Shown here: positions 15,215 through 22,879 of the stretch, in pieces
How the letters are laid out: the number at the start of each line of letters is the position of its first letter
Position numbering within the stretch: position 1 is the stretch's first letter
Assembly (NCBI GenBank): GCA_040255345.1
Contig: JBDZUV010000018.1
Coordinates: forward strand, 1-33,865
Length of the DNA stretch: 33,865 nt
Source of the DNA: JAFDWI01 sp040255345
GTDB lineage: Bacteria; Actinomycetota; Acidimicrobiia; Acidimicrobiales; Iamiaceae
Reading direction: 5' to 3'
Position numbers and translations under genes: made by a program
The notes under the pieces: model-generated
What the model was told of the DNA's origin: nothing
The model's database searches: none
What the model saw: the letters and a program-made list of their open reading frames with translations, nothing else

Positions 15215-17461
15215 TCACGGACCATACGCGGTGACGGGAGGCCGCGGTGCCGTCGGCACCGGTCGCAGTTCGGTCGTGGGCGGAGCGGCGCCTCGGGACG
15301 GTCGACCGGTCGGGTCATCGACTCGGCGTGGGGCGTCGGTGCCGGGTCCGCTGCCGGTGGTCTGCCCGTAACGGTCGGCGAAGGTCATCCCGTTGCCCGG
15401 CCCGAGTCGCAATGAGATCCCGGCCCGGGTCGGATCCGGGGGAACGAAGTCGACAGCCGGCTGGTCGGCAAGAGCCGCGCTCATGAATGCCCGCCAACTG
15501 ACCGCTGCATAGGCGCCACCGGTTCCTCCGGCGAACACGGTGAAGGGCTCGGACGTGCTCCCGATCCATACCGCCGTGGCGAGTTGCGGCGTGTACCCGG
15601 CGAACCAGAGATCGTTCGGTCCGTCCGAGGTGCCGGTCTTGCCGGCGGCGGCCCGACCCGATGGCAGACGGGCACCGGTACCCGTCCCGCCCTCGACGTT
15701 GTCCTGCAGCACCTCGGTGATCAGTCGTGCAGCCTGAGCATGCATGACCCGCTTCGGAGAGAGTTTGTGCGACCAGATCACGTGGCCGGATGAGTCCTCG
15801 ATCCGGTCCACCAGATAGGGCTCGTTGTGGATCCCGTCGTTCGCGAAAGTGGCATAGGCACCCGCCATGTCGAGTGCGCTCACCTCGAACCCGCCACCGA
15901 AGGCCTCCTGGGAGAAGTACGGGTTCATCGCGTGAGGGGGCTGGCCGGCGGTGTCCGGTGAATTCCACACCGGATTGCGGAACCCGAGCGCCTTGGCCAT
16001 GTCGATCACGTTGCGCATACCGACGATCTGACCGAGCCGGACGAAGCCGCAGTTCGAGGACTCGAGCGTCTGGGTTCGGATCGTGCCGAACGAGCCTCCC
16101 TCCCCTGCGTAGTTGTGCGCCGTCTGGGGGCCGACGCCCGCCGTGGGGCGTGTCGGGTCGATGTAGTTGGGGTCGTCGGGTCGCACGGTGCACGGGCTCG
16201 TACCGTCGACACTGTCGTCGGGAACGAAACCGCGATCGAAGAGCGCGGCCAGCACGACCCCCTTGAACGTAGAACCCGGGTTCGTCGCCATGCCGGTCGA
16301 GATGATGTTCTGGCTGTCCTTCGTGAACCGCGGCCCGCCCAACAGGACGCGCACCCCACCGGTGGACGGGTCGACCGAGGTGATCGTCTCGGTCGCATAC
16401 CGTGGTCGACCATCCGGTCCGGTGCGGACGATCCGGCCGTCTTCCCGGATCCCGGGAACGGTCGACTGACGTGCCTGCACGGCTTTCTGCTGCAGAAGCG
16501 GGTCGTAGGTGGTGTAGATCCGCAAGCCACCTCCGTAGAGGGCCTTTTCACGTTCGTCGGGGGTCTTGCCGAGTGCGTGCCCGACCGGCGTGTCGTCGTA
16601 GGATCCGTTCGAATTGAGCAGGCGACGTCTGACTTCCTCGACGAAGTAGTCCGGAAGTGGCACGGTGCGGGTCAGCTCGGTCGGCAACGGCACCTCGTTC
16701 GCGAAATCGGCGCCGGCCTGGCTCAGCCGCCCGGTCGCGACTGCCCGCTGCAACGCGATCTTGCGCTGCTTGCGGGCCGCGTCGGGGTGGCGGATCGGTT
16801 CGTAGCCGTTCGGGTTGCGGATGAGCGCGGCGATGAGCGCCCCTTCGGCCCAGCCCAGTTCGCCGATGTCCCTGCCCCAGTAGGTCTGCGCTGCCGCCTG
16901 GACGCCGTAGATGTTGTTCCCCAGGTAGATCATGTTCAGGTAGTACTCGAGGATGTCGTCCTTGGTGAGTTGATGCTCCAGGGTCGTCGCATAGCGGGCC
17001 TCGGTCAGCTTGCGTTCCAGGTCGCGCTTGTCGCCGGTGACCGCCTTCTTCACCACCTGCTGGGTGATCGTCGACCCACCCTGTTCGACCCCACCTGCGG
17101 CCACGTTGGATTGCAGAGCACGCAGGATCGACCGGGCATCGACCGGGCCGTGCCGGTAGAAGTTCGAATCCTCCACCGCCAGCACCGCACCGATCACCGG
17201 AGTGGGCACCCTGTCGAGGTCGACCGGCGAGCGGATCTGACGGTTGAAGCTCTGCTGCAGGTTGCCGTAGCGGTCGTACAGGTACGAGATCCCACCCAGC
17301 GGCGGCAGGGTGACCGGCGACGCCACCGAGGACGCCCCTGCGCTCAGGTTGTGCGCGGCCGGCCTCATCCCGACGAGCGTGCCCAGCAGCGTCGCCACTC
17401 CCACCACGACGATCAGGCCCAACCTGGCCAGGCGCCACAGGGTTCGTCCGACGAGTTGCAC
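15215..17461 (-). CDS. Class A penicillin-binding protein (bifunctional PBP1)
   Basis: A 748-residue peptidoglycan synthase anchored by one N-terminal membrane helix (about 9-31). The glycosyltransferase-51 domain has EDSNFYRH with the catalytic Glu97, GGSTITQQ at 128-135, and the block RKLTEARYATTLE with E154 and E162. The transpeptidase domain has SxxK as STFK with nucleophile Ser397, the SSN motif at 468-470 and KTGTS with Lys608. All catalytic residues are present. The last ~65 residues are a Pro/Thr/Arg-rich periplasmic tail. Such enzymes polymerise lipid II and cross-link glycan strands. The annotated start is GTG 17461; a TAGACT hexamer 9 nt upstream suggests a very short leader. It is transcribed divergently from the DUF5709-like gene across a region of inverted repeats. 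Confidence 0.95.
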   Translation of the reverse strand: MQLVGRTLWRLARLGLIVVVGVATLLGTLVGMRPAAHNLSAGASSVASPVTLPPLGGISYLYDRYGNLQQSFNRQIRSPVDLDRVPTPVIGAVLAVEDSNFYRHGPVDARSILRALQSNVAAGGVEQGGSTITQQVVKKAVTGDKRDLERKLTEARYATTLEHQLTKDDILEYYLNMIYLGNNIYGVQAAAQTYWGRDIGELGWAEGALIAALIRNPNGYEPIRHPDAARKQRKIALQRAVATGRLSQAGADFANEVPLPTELTRTVPLPDYFVEEVRRRLLNSNGSYDDTPVGHALGKTPDEREKALYGGGLRIYTTYDPLLQQKAVQARQSTVPGIREDGRIVRTGPDGRPRYATETITSVDPSTGGVRVLLGGPRFTKDSQNIISTGMATNPGSTFKGVVLAALFDRGFVPDDSVDGTSPCTVRPDDPNYIDPTRPTAGVGPQTAHNYAGEGGSFGTIRTQTLESSNCGFVRLGQIVGMRNVIDMAKALGFRNPVWNSPDTAGQPPHAMNPYFSQEAFGGGFEVSALDMAGAYATFANDGIHNEPYLVDRIEDSSGHVIWSHKLSPKRVMHAQAARLITEVLQDNVEGGTGTGARLPSGRAAAGKTGTSDGPNDLWFAGYTPQLATAVWIGSTSEPFTVFAGGTGGAYAAVSWRAFMSAALADQPAVDFVPPDPTRAGISLRLGPGNGMTFADRYGQTTGSGPGTDAPRRVDDPTGRPSRGAAPPTTELRPVPTAPRPPVTAYGP

Positions 17462-17470
17462 GGTCTGCGG

Positions 17471-17476
17471 AGTCTA
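17471..17476 (-). promoter_or_regulatory. Candidate -10 element (TAGACT) of the PBP gene
   Basis: On the minus strand TAGACT fits TAnnnT and ends 9 nt before the GTG start at 17461, implying a leader of only about 2-4 nt. At a 17-nt spacing the -35 position would be GGTCGA (17499-17494), which lies inside the first arm of the inverted repeats at 17493-17545. Confidence 0.45.
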
Positions 17477-17492
17477 CCGGCCGCCTCGCGCA

Positions 17493-17545
17493 GTCGACCG
17501 GCACGGGAACCGGGGCCGGTCGACGGTTTGGCAGACCGGCCCCGG
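17493..17545. promoter_or_regulatory. Overlapping alternative inverted repeats between PBP and DUF5709-like genes
   Basis: Two perfect inverted repeats share one arm. GTCGACCGGC (17493-17502) pairs with GCCGGTCGAC (17515-17524). CCGGGGCCGGTC (17510-17521) pairs with GACCGGCCCCGG (17534-17545). The two structures exclude each other. Arm 3 touches the Shine-Dalgarno-like GGGGAAG (17544-17550) of the gene starting at 17561. On DNA the same sequence is three alternating copies of GACCGGC and includes the expected -35 of the divergent PBP gene. It could be an RNA switch for the rightward gene or a shared operator. The pairing is certain; the function is not. Confidence 0.5.
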
Positions 17546-17560
17546 GGAAGCGCTCAGACG

Positions 17561-17920
17561 ATGGCCGACGAACAGGACCGCGCCGAAGCCCGAGACGAAT
17601 CCGAACTCGGCGACGAGTATCCACCCGAGCATCCCCTCGGGGTCGACACCTACGGCACGACGCCCGCCGAGGAACGCATCGACGAACCGATCCATGAACG
17701 GATCCGGCGTGAAGTGCCCGAGTCGACCGGCTCCCACGCCGGCCGCGACCCCCGCGTCGGCGACCTCACCGCCGAGCCCGACGCCGACGGGCAGGAAGTG
17801 GCCGCACAGGTGGACATCCCCGAAGCCGACCCCGAGCGGGCCGCGGACGACCTGGAAGGGTCCGGCATGCGAAGCGCCGAGCAGGACGCCGTGCACGTGC
17901 GCCGAAATCGCCCGAGCTGA
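17561..17920 (+). CDS. DUF5709-like acidic protein
   Basis: A 119-residue, strongly acidic, soluble protein starting at ATG 17561, with GGGGAAG about 10 nt upstream. The order of conserved segments (DEYPPEHPLGVDTYGTTPAEERIDEPIHERIRREVPE, then DPRVGDLTAEPD, and finally SAEQDAVHV) matches my recollection of the DUF5709 family of high-GC actinomycetes, where the N-terminus reads like DEGYSPPERP and the C-terminus ends in an AEEAAVHV motif. No function is known. The open frame extends far upstream antisense to the PBP gene, but that part is a shadow. A GC-rich inverted repeat overlaps the ribosome-binding region, so translation may be controlled. Confidence 0.75.
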   Translation: MADEQDRAEARDESELGDEYPPEHPLGVDTYGTTPAEERIDEPIHERIRREVPESTGSHAGRDPRVGDLTAEPDADGQEVAAQVDIPEADPERAADDLEGSGMRSAEQDAVHVRRNRPS

Positions 17921-17964
17921 GCGCAGCCCGGGCCGTCGACTCTGACCGACGGACGCGCCCCGGA

Positions 17965-17970
17965 TAGGTT
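17965..17970 (+). promoter_or_regulatory. Candidate -10 element (TAGGTT) of the SDR gene
   Basis: TAGGTT fits TAnnnT and would start a transcript about 72 nt before GTG 18049. The overlapping string TTGACA (17969-17974) could instead be a -35, but nothing like a -10 follows at 16-18 nt. The gene start itself is set by AAAGGAG ending 7 nt before the GTG. Confidence 0.35.
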
Positions 17971-18048
17971 GACAGCGTCTTCGCAGCGGCGTTCGCCGCC
18001 TCCCTCGATGCGACGACGACTCCCCCTTTTTCAGCAAAGGAGCCCGAC

Positions 18049-18945
18049 GTGGCCGATCTCGGATTCGACGGACAGGTAGCGATCATCACCGGAGCCGGTG
18101 GCGGCCTGGGGCGCAGCCACGCGCTCGAACTCGCCAGGCGCGGCGCGCTGATCGTCGTCAACGACCTCGGCGGCAGCGTCGACGGCACCGGCGAGGACGC
18201 CTCGGCCGCGCAGAAGGTCGTCGACGAGATCAAGGCGGCCGGCGGCGAGGCCGTCGCCAACCACGATTCGGTCGCCACCCCCGAGGGCGGTAAGGCCATC
18301 GTGGCGACCGCCATCGACGCGTTCGGCCGGGTCGACATCGTGATCAACAACGCCGGGATCCTGCGTGACAAGTCCTTCCACAACATGACGCCCGACCTGG
18401 TCGACCCCGTGCTCGACGTGCACCTGCGGGGCGCCTTCAACGTCACCCAACCGGCGTATGTGCACATGCGCGAGCAGTCCTACGGACGGATCGTGTCGAC
18501 GGCATCGGCTGCGGGCATCTTCGGCAACTTCGGCCAGGCGAACTACGGCGCCGCGAAGATGGGCCTGGTCGGATTCACCCGGGTGCTCGCCGTCGAAGGC
18601 GCCAAGAACAACATCAAGGCCAACGTCATCGCGCCGGTCGCCAAGTCGAGGATGACCGAGGATCTCATGGGTGACCTGGTCGATCGCTTCGGTCCCGAAT
18701 ACGTCTCACCGCTGGTCGCCTGGCTGTCACACGCCGATGTGCCCGTCACCGGCGAGGTCTACTCGGTGGGCGCCGGCCACCTCGCCCGCATCTTCATCGG
18801 GGTCACCCAGGGCTACACCAACACGGCGGACCTCACCGCCGAGAACATCCGTGATCACTTCGACGAGATCCGCAACGAAGACGGTTACAGCGTGCCGGCG
18901 AACCTGAACGAAGAACTGATGAAGACCCTGTCGTCGATCGGCTGA
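18049..18945 (+). CDS. Short-chain dehydrogenase, (3R)-hydroxyacyl-CoA dehydrogenase-like (17beta-HSD4 type)
   Basis: A 298-residue SDR enzyme. The cofactor loop TGAGGGLG is at 14-21, D39 at the end of strand 2 favours NAD over NADP, NNAG is at 100-103, and the catalytic residues are S153, Y166 and K170 (YGAAK). The insertion VNDLGGSVDGTGEDASAAQ after strand 2 and the end of the Rossmann domain followed by GVTQGYTN...ITxxxIRDHFDEI-like sequence are typical of the dehydrogenase module of peroxisomal multifunctional enzyme 2 and its bacterial relatives. The likely role is oxidation of 3-hydroxyacyl-CoA in fatty acid or steroid side-chain beta-oxidation. AAAGGAG just upstream fixes the GTG start. 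The partner hydratase is not in the window. Confidence 0.88.
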   Translation: MADLGFDGQVAIITGAGGGLGRSHALELARRGALIVVNDLGGSVDGTGEDASAAQKVVDEIKAAGGEAVANHDSVATPEGGKAIVATAIDAFGRVDIVINNAGILRDKSFHNMTPDLVDPVLDVHLRGAFNVTQPAYVHMREQSYGRIVSTASAAGIFGNFGQANYGAAKMGLVGFTRVLAVEGAKNNIKANVIAPVAKSRMTEDLMGDLVDRFGPEYVSPLVAWLSHADVPVTGEVYSVGAGHLARIFIGVTQGYTNTADLTAENIRDHFDEIRNEDGYSVPANLNEELMKTLSSIG

Positions 18946-18969
18946 CCCAGGACCACCTGGGCGAACGCG

Positions 18970-19080
18970 AGTCGACCCGGTCCGATCCGGTCCTGCCCCA
19001 GCCGACACGCCCGGACCCGATCCGATCCGACCCGACGCGGTCCTGCCCCAGCCGACCCGACCGGACCCGGGGCGAACCGG
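18970..19080. repeat. Degenerate 50-bp tandem repeat with 5/10-bp substructure
   Basis: Downstream of the SDR gene, the 19-mer CGGTCCTGCCCCAGCCGAC occurs at 18988-19006 and again at 19038-19056, a period of 50 bp. The sequence between and around is built from imperfect GATCC/GACCC pentamers, so the 50-bp unit appears to be five 10-bp blocks. About two copies are visible. It lies in the 304-nt gap between two plus-strand genes and is not convincingly coding in any frame. Confidence 0.65.
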
Positions 19081-19134
19081 CCCAACCGGACGCGGGCGAC
19101 CTATTCGGACCCTCCCCGAAATCTGGCGCACGCT

Positions 19135-19153
19135 GCCGCTCTCGGCGGGTTTT
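19135..19153 (+). terminator. Weak intrinsic-terminator-like hairpin after the SDR gene
   Basis: GCCG-CTCT-CGGC is followed by GGG and TTTT (19150-19153). The stem is only 4 bp, so activity is doubtful. It is the only short stem followed by a T-run that I noticed in the window. It lies about 190 nt past the SDR stop and 97 nt before the next start. Confidence 0.25.
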
Positions 19154-19249
19154 CGCTCCACATTGCGGCGTCGATCGGGGGCCCCGACGGCCGACCCGGG
19201 CGGTTCTGCGATACTCGGTGGCAGAACCTTCACGACCCGGGAGCACGAC

Positions 19250-20524
19250 GTGTCCGACAGCCTCACCGAACGGAGCCGACGACTTCTCGCCGGCGACACC
19301 TCCGCGCATGACGACAAGCACCCGCTGCACGCGTACGGCGTCGTCGAGGAGATCACCGACGGGGTCGCCTCGGTGTCGTCGTTCGCAAATGTCGCCGCCA
19401 TCGACTCCGGCGACGGGCTCGTGCTGATCGACACCGGTGGACCGGTCGGCACCCAGGTGCGGGACCTCGTCCGCTCGTGGCGAACCGACCCGGTCACCGA
19501 CGCCGTCTACACCCACGGCCACATCGACCACGTCATGGGTACCGAGGTGTTCGATGCAGAAGCCGACGAAGCCGGCCTCGCCCGGCCCCGGGTGATCGCC
19601 CACGAAGCCGTCGAACCACGGTTCGAGCGTTACTGCCTGACCGCGGGCTACAACGCCTCGATCAACCGTCGGCAGTTCTCCAATCCGGACCTGAACTGGC
19701 CCACCCGATACCGCCATGCCGACGACACCTACACCGAGCGGTTCGACGCCCGGGTCGGCGATGTGACCCTGCAGCTGCACCACGCCCGCGGCGAGACCGA
19801 CGACCACACCTGGGTGTGGGTGCCCGAGAAGCGCACGCTGTGCACCGGTGACCTGTTCATCTGGTGCGTCCCCAACGCCGGCAACCCGCAGAAGGTGCAG
19901 CGCTACGCGCGCGACTGGGCCGTGGCGCTCCGCACCATGGCCGCGCTCGAACCCGAGGTGCTACTGCCGGGGCACGGTCTGCCGATCGTGGGTGTCCCAT
20001 CCGTGCAGGCCGCGCTGGTCGACACCGCGGATCTGCTGGATTCGCTGGTGGATCAGACGCTCGAACTGATGAACGCGGGGGCGATGCTCGACGAGGTCCT
20101 CCGCTCGGTTTCCGTGCCCGACCACTTGACCGGGCAGCCGTATCTGCAGCCGGTGTACGACGAGCCCGAGTTCATCGTCCGCAACGTCTGGCGGCTCTAC
20201 GGCGGGTGGTACGACGGGAACCCGGCGCGGCTCAAACCGGCGCCCGACGCGGCGATCGCCGTCGAACTCGCGGGGCTCGCCGGTGGCGCAGGGGTACTCG
20301 CCGAGCGCGCACAGGCCGTCGCGGCCGACGGCGACGTCCGGCTGGCGGGGCACCTCATCGAGTTGGCCGGGCTCGCTGCGCCGCGGGACCCGGCCGTGCA
20401 CCGGGTGCGGGCGGAGTTGCTGCAACGGCGGGCGCACGGCGAGACGTCGCTGATGGCCAAGGCCATCTACGGTGCGGCGGCCCGGGATTCCGAAGCCGTC
20501 GTCGCCGACGCGGATGACGCCTGA
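19250..20524 (+). CDS. MBL-fold hydrolase with alkyl-sulfatase dimerisation-type domain
   Basis: A 424-residue metallo-beta-lactamase-fold protein from GTG 19250, supported by GGGAG 6 nt upstream and a GATACT -10-like hexamer at 19210-19215. The di-metal motif THGHIDH gives H89, H91, D93 and H94; further ligand positions lie in ARGETDDHTW, TGDLFIW and LPGHG. The C-terminal ~150 residues (YDEPEFIVRNVWRLYGGWYDGNPARLKPAP) match the dimerisation domain of alkyl sulfatases (SdsA1/BDS1 family). Those enzymes cleave alkyl sulfate esters; a C-terminal SCP2-like domain that full SdsA1 has is absent here. Substrate is unknown, so the generic name is safer. The upstream in-frame codons are within the repeat-rich intergenic region and are not likely coding. 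Confidence 0.87.
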   Translation: MSDSLTERSRRLLAGDTSAHDDKHPLHAYGVVEEITDGVASVSSFANVAAIDSGDGLVLIDTGGPVGTQVRDLVRSWRTDPVTDAVYTHGHIDHVMGTEVFDAEADEAGLARPRVIAHEAVEPRFERYCLTAGYNASINRRQFSNPDLNWPTRYRHADDTYTERFDARVGDVTLQLHHARGETDDHTWVWVPEKRTLCTGDLFIWCVPNAGNPQKVQRYARDWAVALRTMAALEPEVLLPGHGLPIVGVPSVQAALVDTADLLDSLVDQTLELMNAGAMLDEVLRSVSVPDHLTGQPYLQPVYDEPEFIVRNVWRLYGGWYDGNPARLKPAPDAAIAVELAGLAGGAGVLAERAQAVAADGDVRLAGHLIELAGLAAPRDPAVHRVRAELLQRRAHGETSLMAKAIYGAAARDSEAVVADADDA

Positions 20525-20578
20525 TCGGTTCGGGTTCGGCGGCACCCGGTTCGCCGCGGTCCGGGTCAGCGGGCAACG

Positions 20579-21484
20579 ATGGAACCGATGAGCGATCCCA
20601 TGTGTGTTGTCGACCCACCCTCGAGCTTCACGGTGCGCAGCACCAACGGAGTGGACCTGCGTGTCCACGACTTCGGGGGAAGCGGCACACCGGTGCTCGC
20701 CGCGCACGCCACGGGTTTCAACGGGCTCGCCTGGACGCCGCTGGCGCGCGCCCTCAGCGGATGCCACGTTCTCGCTCCGGACTTCCGGGCCCACGGTGGT
20801 TCACCGGTGTCCCGTGGAGCCGACCTGGCGTGGGACCGCTTCGCGGACGACGTGCTCGCCGTGATCGACGACGCCCGGTGGGAGATGTCCGGCGACGGGG
20901 TAGGACCGGTGGGTATCGGCCACTCCATGGGCGGCGCGGCGTTGTTGTTGGCCGAGCTGCGTCGACCCGGCACCTTCTCGGGGCTGTGGGTGTTCGAACC
21001 GATCATCTTCCCGCCAGACATGCGGGCCGTGGCCGGATCGGCCGACAATCCCCTGTCGGCCGGGGCGCGCCGGCGGCGACCGTCGTTTCCGTCCCGAGCC
21101 GACGCCCGTTCGACCTACGGGTCGAAGCCGCCGATGAACCGCTTCGCCGACGAGGCCTTGGCCGGCTACGTCGAGGCCGGTTTCGCCGACGAACCCGACG
21201 GCACGGTGCGACTGGCCTGTCACCCTGAGGACGAGGCCCGGATCTACACCACGGCAACGACCTGCACGGCGTTCGAACACCTCGGCGAGATCTCCTGCCC
21301 GGTCGCGGTGGTGCGAGGGGTGGTCGAGACGCTCTCCCCCGCTCGCATCGCCGGTCCGGCCGCCGAGGCGCTGGCCCGCGGGCATCTCGTGGCCCACGAC
21401 GAACTGTCGCACTTCGGCCCGATGGAGGATCCCATCGGGCTGGCGGCCGAGATCGGCGCGTTCATCTCGACGCTTCGCGCCTGA
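20579..21484 (+). CDS. Alpha/beta-fold hydrolase
   Basis: A 301-residue alpha/beta hydrolase. The nucleophile elbow is GHSMGG with Ser116. HATGFNG near 43-49 is the oxyanion region, and ELSHFGPMEDP near the C-terminus supplies His278. The acid residue is probably in the CPVAVVRGVVETLS segment, where an Asp is usual but Glu is seen. The overall plan resembles esterases and epoxide-hydrolase-like enzymes; no substrate can be assigned. Start may be ATG 20579 or ATG 20588, with no Shine-Dalgarno for either. It follows the MBL-fold gene by 54 nt and could share its transcript. Confidence 0.85.
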   Translation: MEPMSDPMCVVDPPSSFTVRSTNGVDLRVHDFGGSGTPVLAAHATGFNGLAWTPLARALSGCHVLAPDFRAHGGSPVSRGADLAWDRFADDVLAVIDDARWEMSGDGVGPVGIGHSMGGAALLLAELRRPGTFSGLWVFEPIIFPPDMRAVAGSADNPLSAGARRRRPSFPSRADARSTYGSKPPMNRFADEALAGYVEAGFADEPDGTVRLACHPEDEARIYTTATTCTAFEHLGEISCPVAVVRGVVETLSPARIAGPAAEALARGHLVAHDELSHFGPMEDPIGLAAEIGAFISTLRA

Positions 21485-21569
21485 GCGGTCGGAGCAGTCG
21501 CTTCTCGTCACGTCGGGCCGGTCGGGTGAGGCGCATCTGGAGGGGAGCGTTCGGAGGCGGGGGATGAAA

Positions 21570-21592
21570 ATGTCACACCCCCTGGCGATGAT
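21570..21592 (+). promoter_or_regulatory. Candidate PafBC/RecA-NDp-type promoter of the DUF222-HNH gene
   Basis: ATGTCA (21570-21575) is followed after 11 nt by GATGAT (21587-21592), a TAnnnT-like -10. The surrounding AAATGTCACACCC (21568-21580) is identical to the element found in the same orientation before whiB. The leader would be about 65-70 nt and ends in AGGAGG (21653-21658), 7 nt before GTG 21666. Confidence 0.45.
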
Positions 21593-21665
21593 GATGGTCC
21601 TTCCCCCTGGTCCGGGCCAGTCGCCCCGGAACGCATCGATCATCGATTTTCCAGGAGGACCCGAC

Positions 21666-22856
21666 GTGGACGCGAACCAAGCCGTCGACGAAGACACGGC
21701 AGCAGAGGCCGGCGGGCCTGTGGCCGAGCCCGGAGGGTGCGGATCGCCGGGCGAAGTCACCGAGCGGATGGAGGCCGCCGGGTCGGACGACGCTGCCGGG
21801 CCTGTGGCCGCCGGGCCGAGCGGGACCGTGCAGGACGCTCCGGCGTGCCCGCGGGCACGGGACCTGGTGGCGGTGATGCCGGTGGATCAACTGGAGTCCG
21901 AATTGGTGGACTTGGCGCATCGGCTGTCGGCGGGCACCTATGAGCTGCTCCTGATGGTCGGTGAACTCGATGCCCGGGGAACCTGGGCCCAGGCCGGTGC
22001 CCTGTCATGTGAAGCCTGGCTGGCTGCAGCATGTGACATCGAACGTGCCACCGCCCACCGCCAGGTCCGGGTCGCCCGGGCGCTGCGGGAATTCGCCGTG
22101 TTGGACGAGGCCATGGCCGACGGAGACGTGTCCTATTCCAAGGCGCGCATCATGGTGGGCCAACTCAGCGACACCAACGTCGACGAATTGGTCGAAATCG
22201 CCCGGGTGACTCCGTCGGGTCAGCTCGGCAAGGCGATCGCCGCCTGGTGTCAGCGCAACGAAGATCCCGAGGAGATCGCGCGCCGTCAGCAGTCGGCCCG
22301 TTCGATGAGCTGGGGCACTGCAGCGGACGGCATGGTCGACTTTCATGCCCGGCTCACCCCCCAGGACGCCGCGATCGTGTGCGGAGTGATCGAGACACTG
22401 GTCGCCCGCCGAACCGGCGTGCCCGCGGGCACGTCGCTGCGTCAACAACGCGCCGACGCTCTCGTGATGATGTGTGCCGGCGAAGGGGACGCGGCCGGAA
22501 GCGACACCGAGATCGTCGTGCACGTCCGTGAAGATGGCAACACGCTGCCCGACGGAACGCCGTTGTCGGACCAAGCCGTCACCGAGATGATCCCGAAATC
22601 GCTGATATCGCTCCTGTTGCACGACGCCCAGCGATATCCCATCGACGCCAGTCCGAGACGCCGGTTCCCGACTCGACGCCAACGCCGAGTCGTCGAAGCA
22701 CGCCAGGACGAATGCCAACAGCCCGGCTGCCATGCCCGCGATCTGCTCCAGGTCGATCACAGAGTGGCCTACAACTCCGATGGCCCGACCACGCTGGACA
22801 ACCTCCAGCGTCTGTGCGGGCCCCACAATCGGGCGAAGAACCCCAAGAGGGAGTGA
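21666..22856 (+). CDS. DUF222 / HNH endonuclease (13E12-repeat family)
   Basis: A 396-residue protein; the GTG at 21666 is set by a textbook AGGAGG 7 nt upstream. Residues ~1-65 are low-complexity Gly/Ala/Glu. The DUF222 domain covers roughly 70-300 (ESELVDLAHRLSAGTYELLLMVGELDARGTW...CEAWLAAACDIERATAHRQVRVARAL). The C-terminal HNH nuclease has CQQPGCHARDLLQVDHRVAYNSDGPTTLDNLQRLCGPHNRAK, with two zinc-binding CxxxxC-type pairs and the catalytic DH. The family is abundant, often multicopy, in actinomycetes (REP13E12 in M. tuberculosis) and is thought to be mobile or selfish, though its function is unproven. Only one copy is in the window. The upstream TGTCA motif suggests DNA-damage control. 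Confidence 0.92.
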   Translation: MDANQAVDEDTAAEAGGPVAEPGGCGSPGEVTERMEAAGSDDAAGPVAAGPSGTVQDAPACPRARDLVAVMPVDQLESELVDLAHRLSAGTYELLLMVGELDARGTWAQAGALSCEAWLAAACDIERATAHRQVRVARALREFAVLDEAMADGDVSYSKARIMVGQLSDTNVDELVEIARVTPSGQLGKAIAAWCQRNEDPEEIARRQQSARSMSWGTAADGMVDFHARLTPQDAAIVCGVIETLVARRTGVPAGTSLRQQRADALVMMCAGEGDAAGSDTEIVVHVREDGNTLPDGTPLSDQAVTEMIPKSLISLLLHDAQRYPIDASPRRRFPTRRQRRVVEARQDECQQPGCHARDLLQVDHRVAYNSDGPTTLDNLQRLCGPHNRAKNPKRE

Positions 22857-22867
22857 CCCGGCCGGCC

Positions 22868-22873
22868 TAAGCT
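22868..22873 (+). promoter_or_regulatory. Leaderless-type -10 element (TAAGCT)
   Basis: TAAGCT fits TAnnnT and ends exactly 6 nt before GTG 22880, with no Shine-Dalgarno between. This is the spacing of leaderless mRNAs in mycobacteria and supports GTG 22880 rather than ATG 22886 as the start of the nuclease gene. Confidence 0.6.
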
Positions 22874-22879
22874 CGAACG

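Noticed and set aside
16115..17560. Upstream extension of the DUF5709-like frame, antisense to the PBP gene
   Set aside because: Only the part from ATG 17561 shows a family match. The upstream part is the complement of conserved PBP motifs.
17969..17974. TTGACA as a -35 for the SDR gene
   Set aside because: It is a perfect hexamer but has no TAnnnT at 16-19 nt downstream; the overlapping TAGGTT is a better -10 candidate.
18727..19807. Minus-strand frames covering the repeat tract, giving Gly/Arg/Ser repeats
   Set aside because: The repeats translate to low complexity in every frame, and the flanks are antisense to the SDR and MBL genes.
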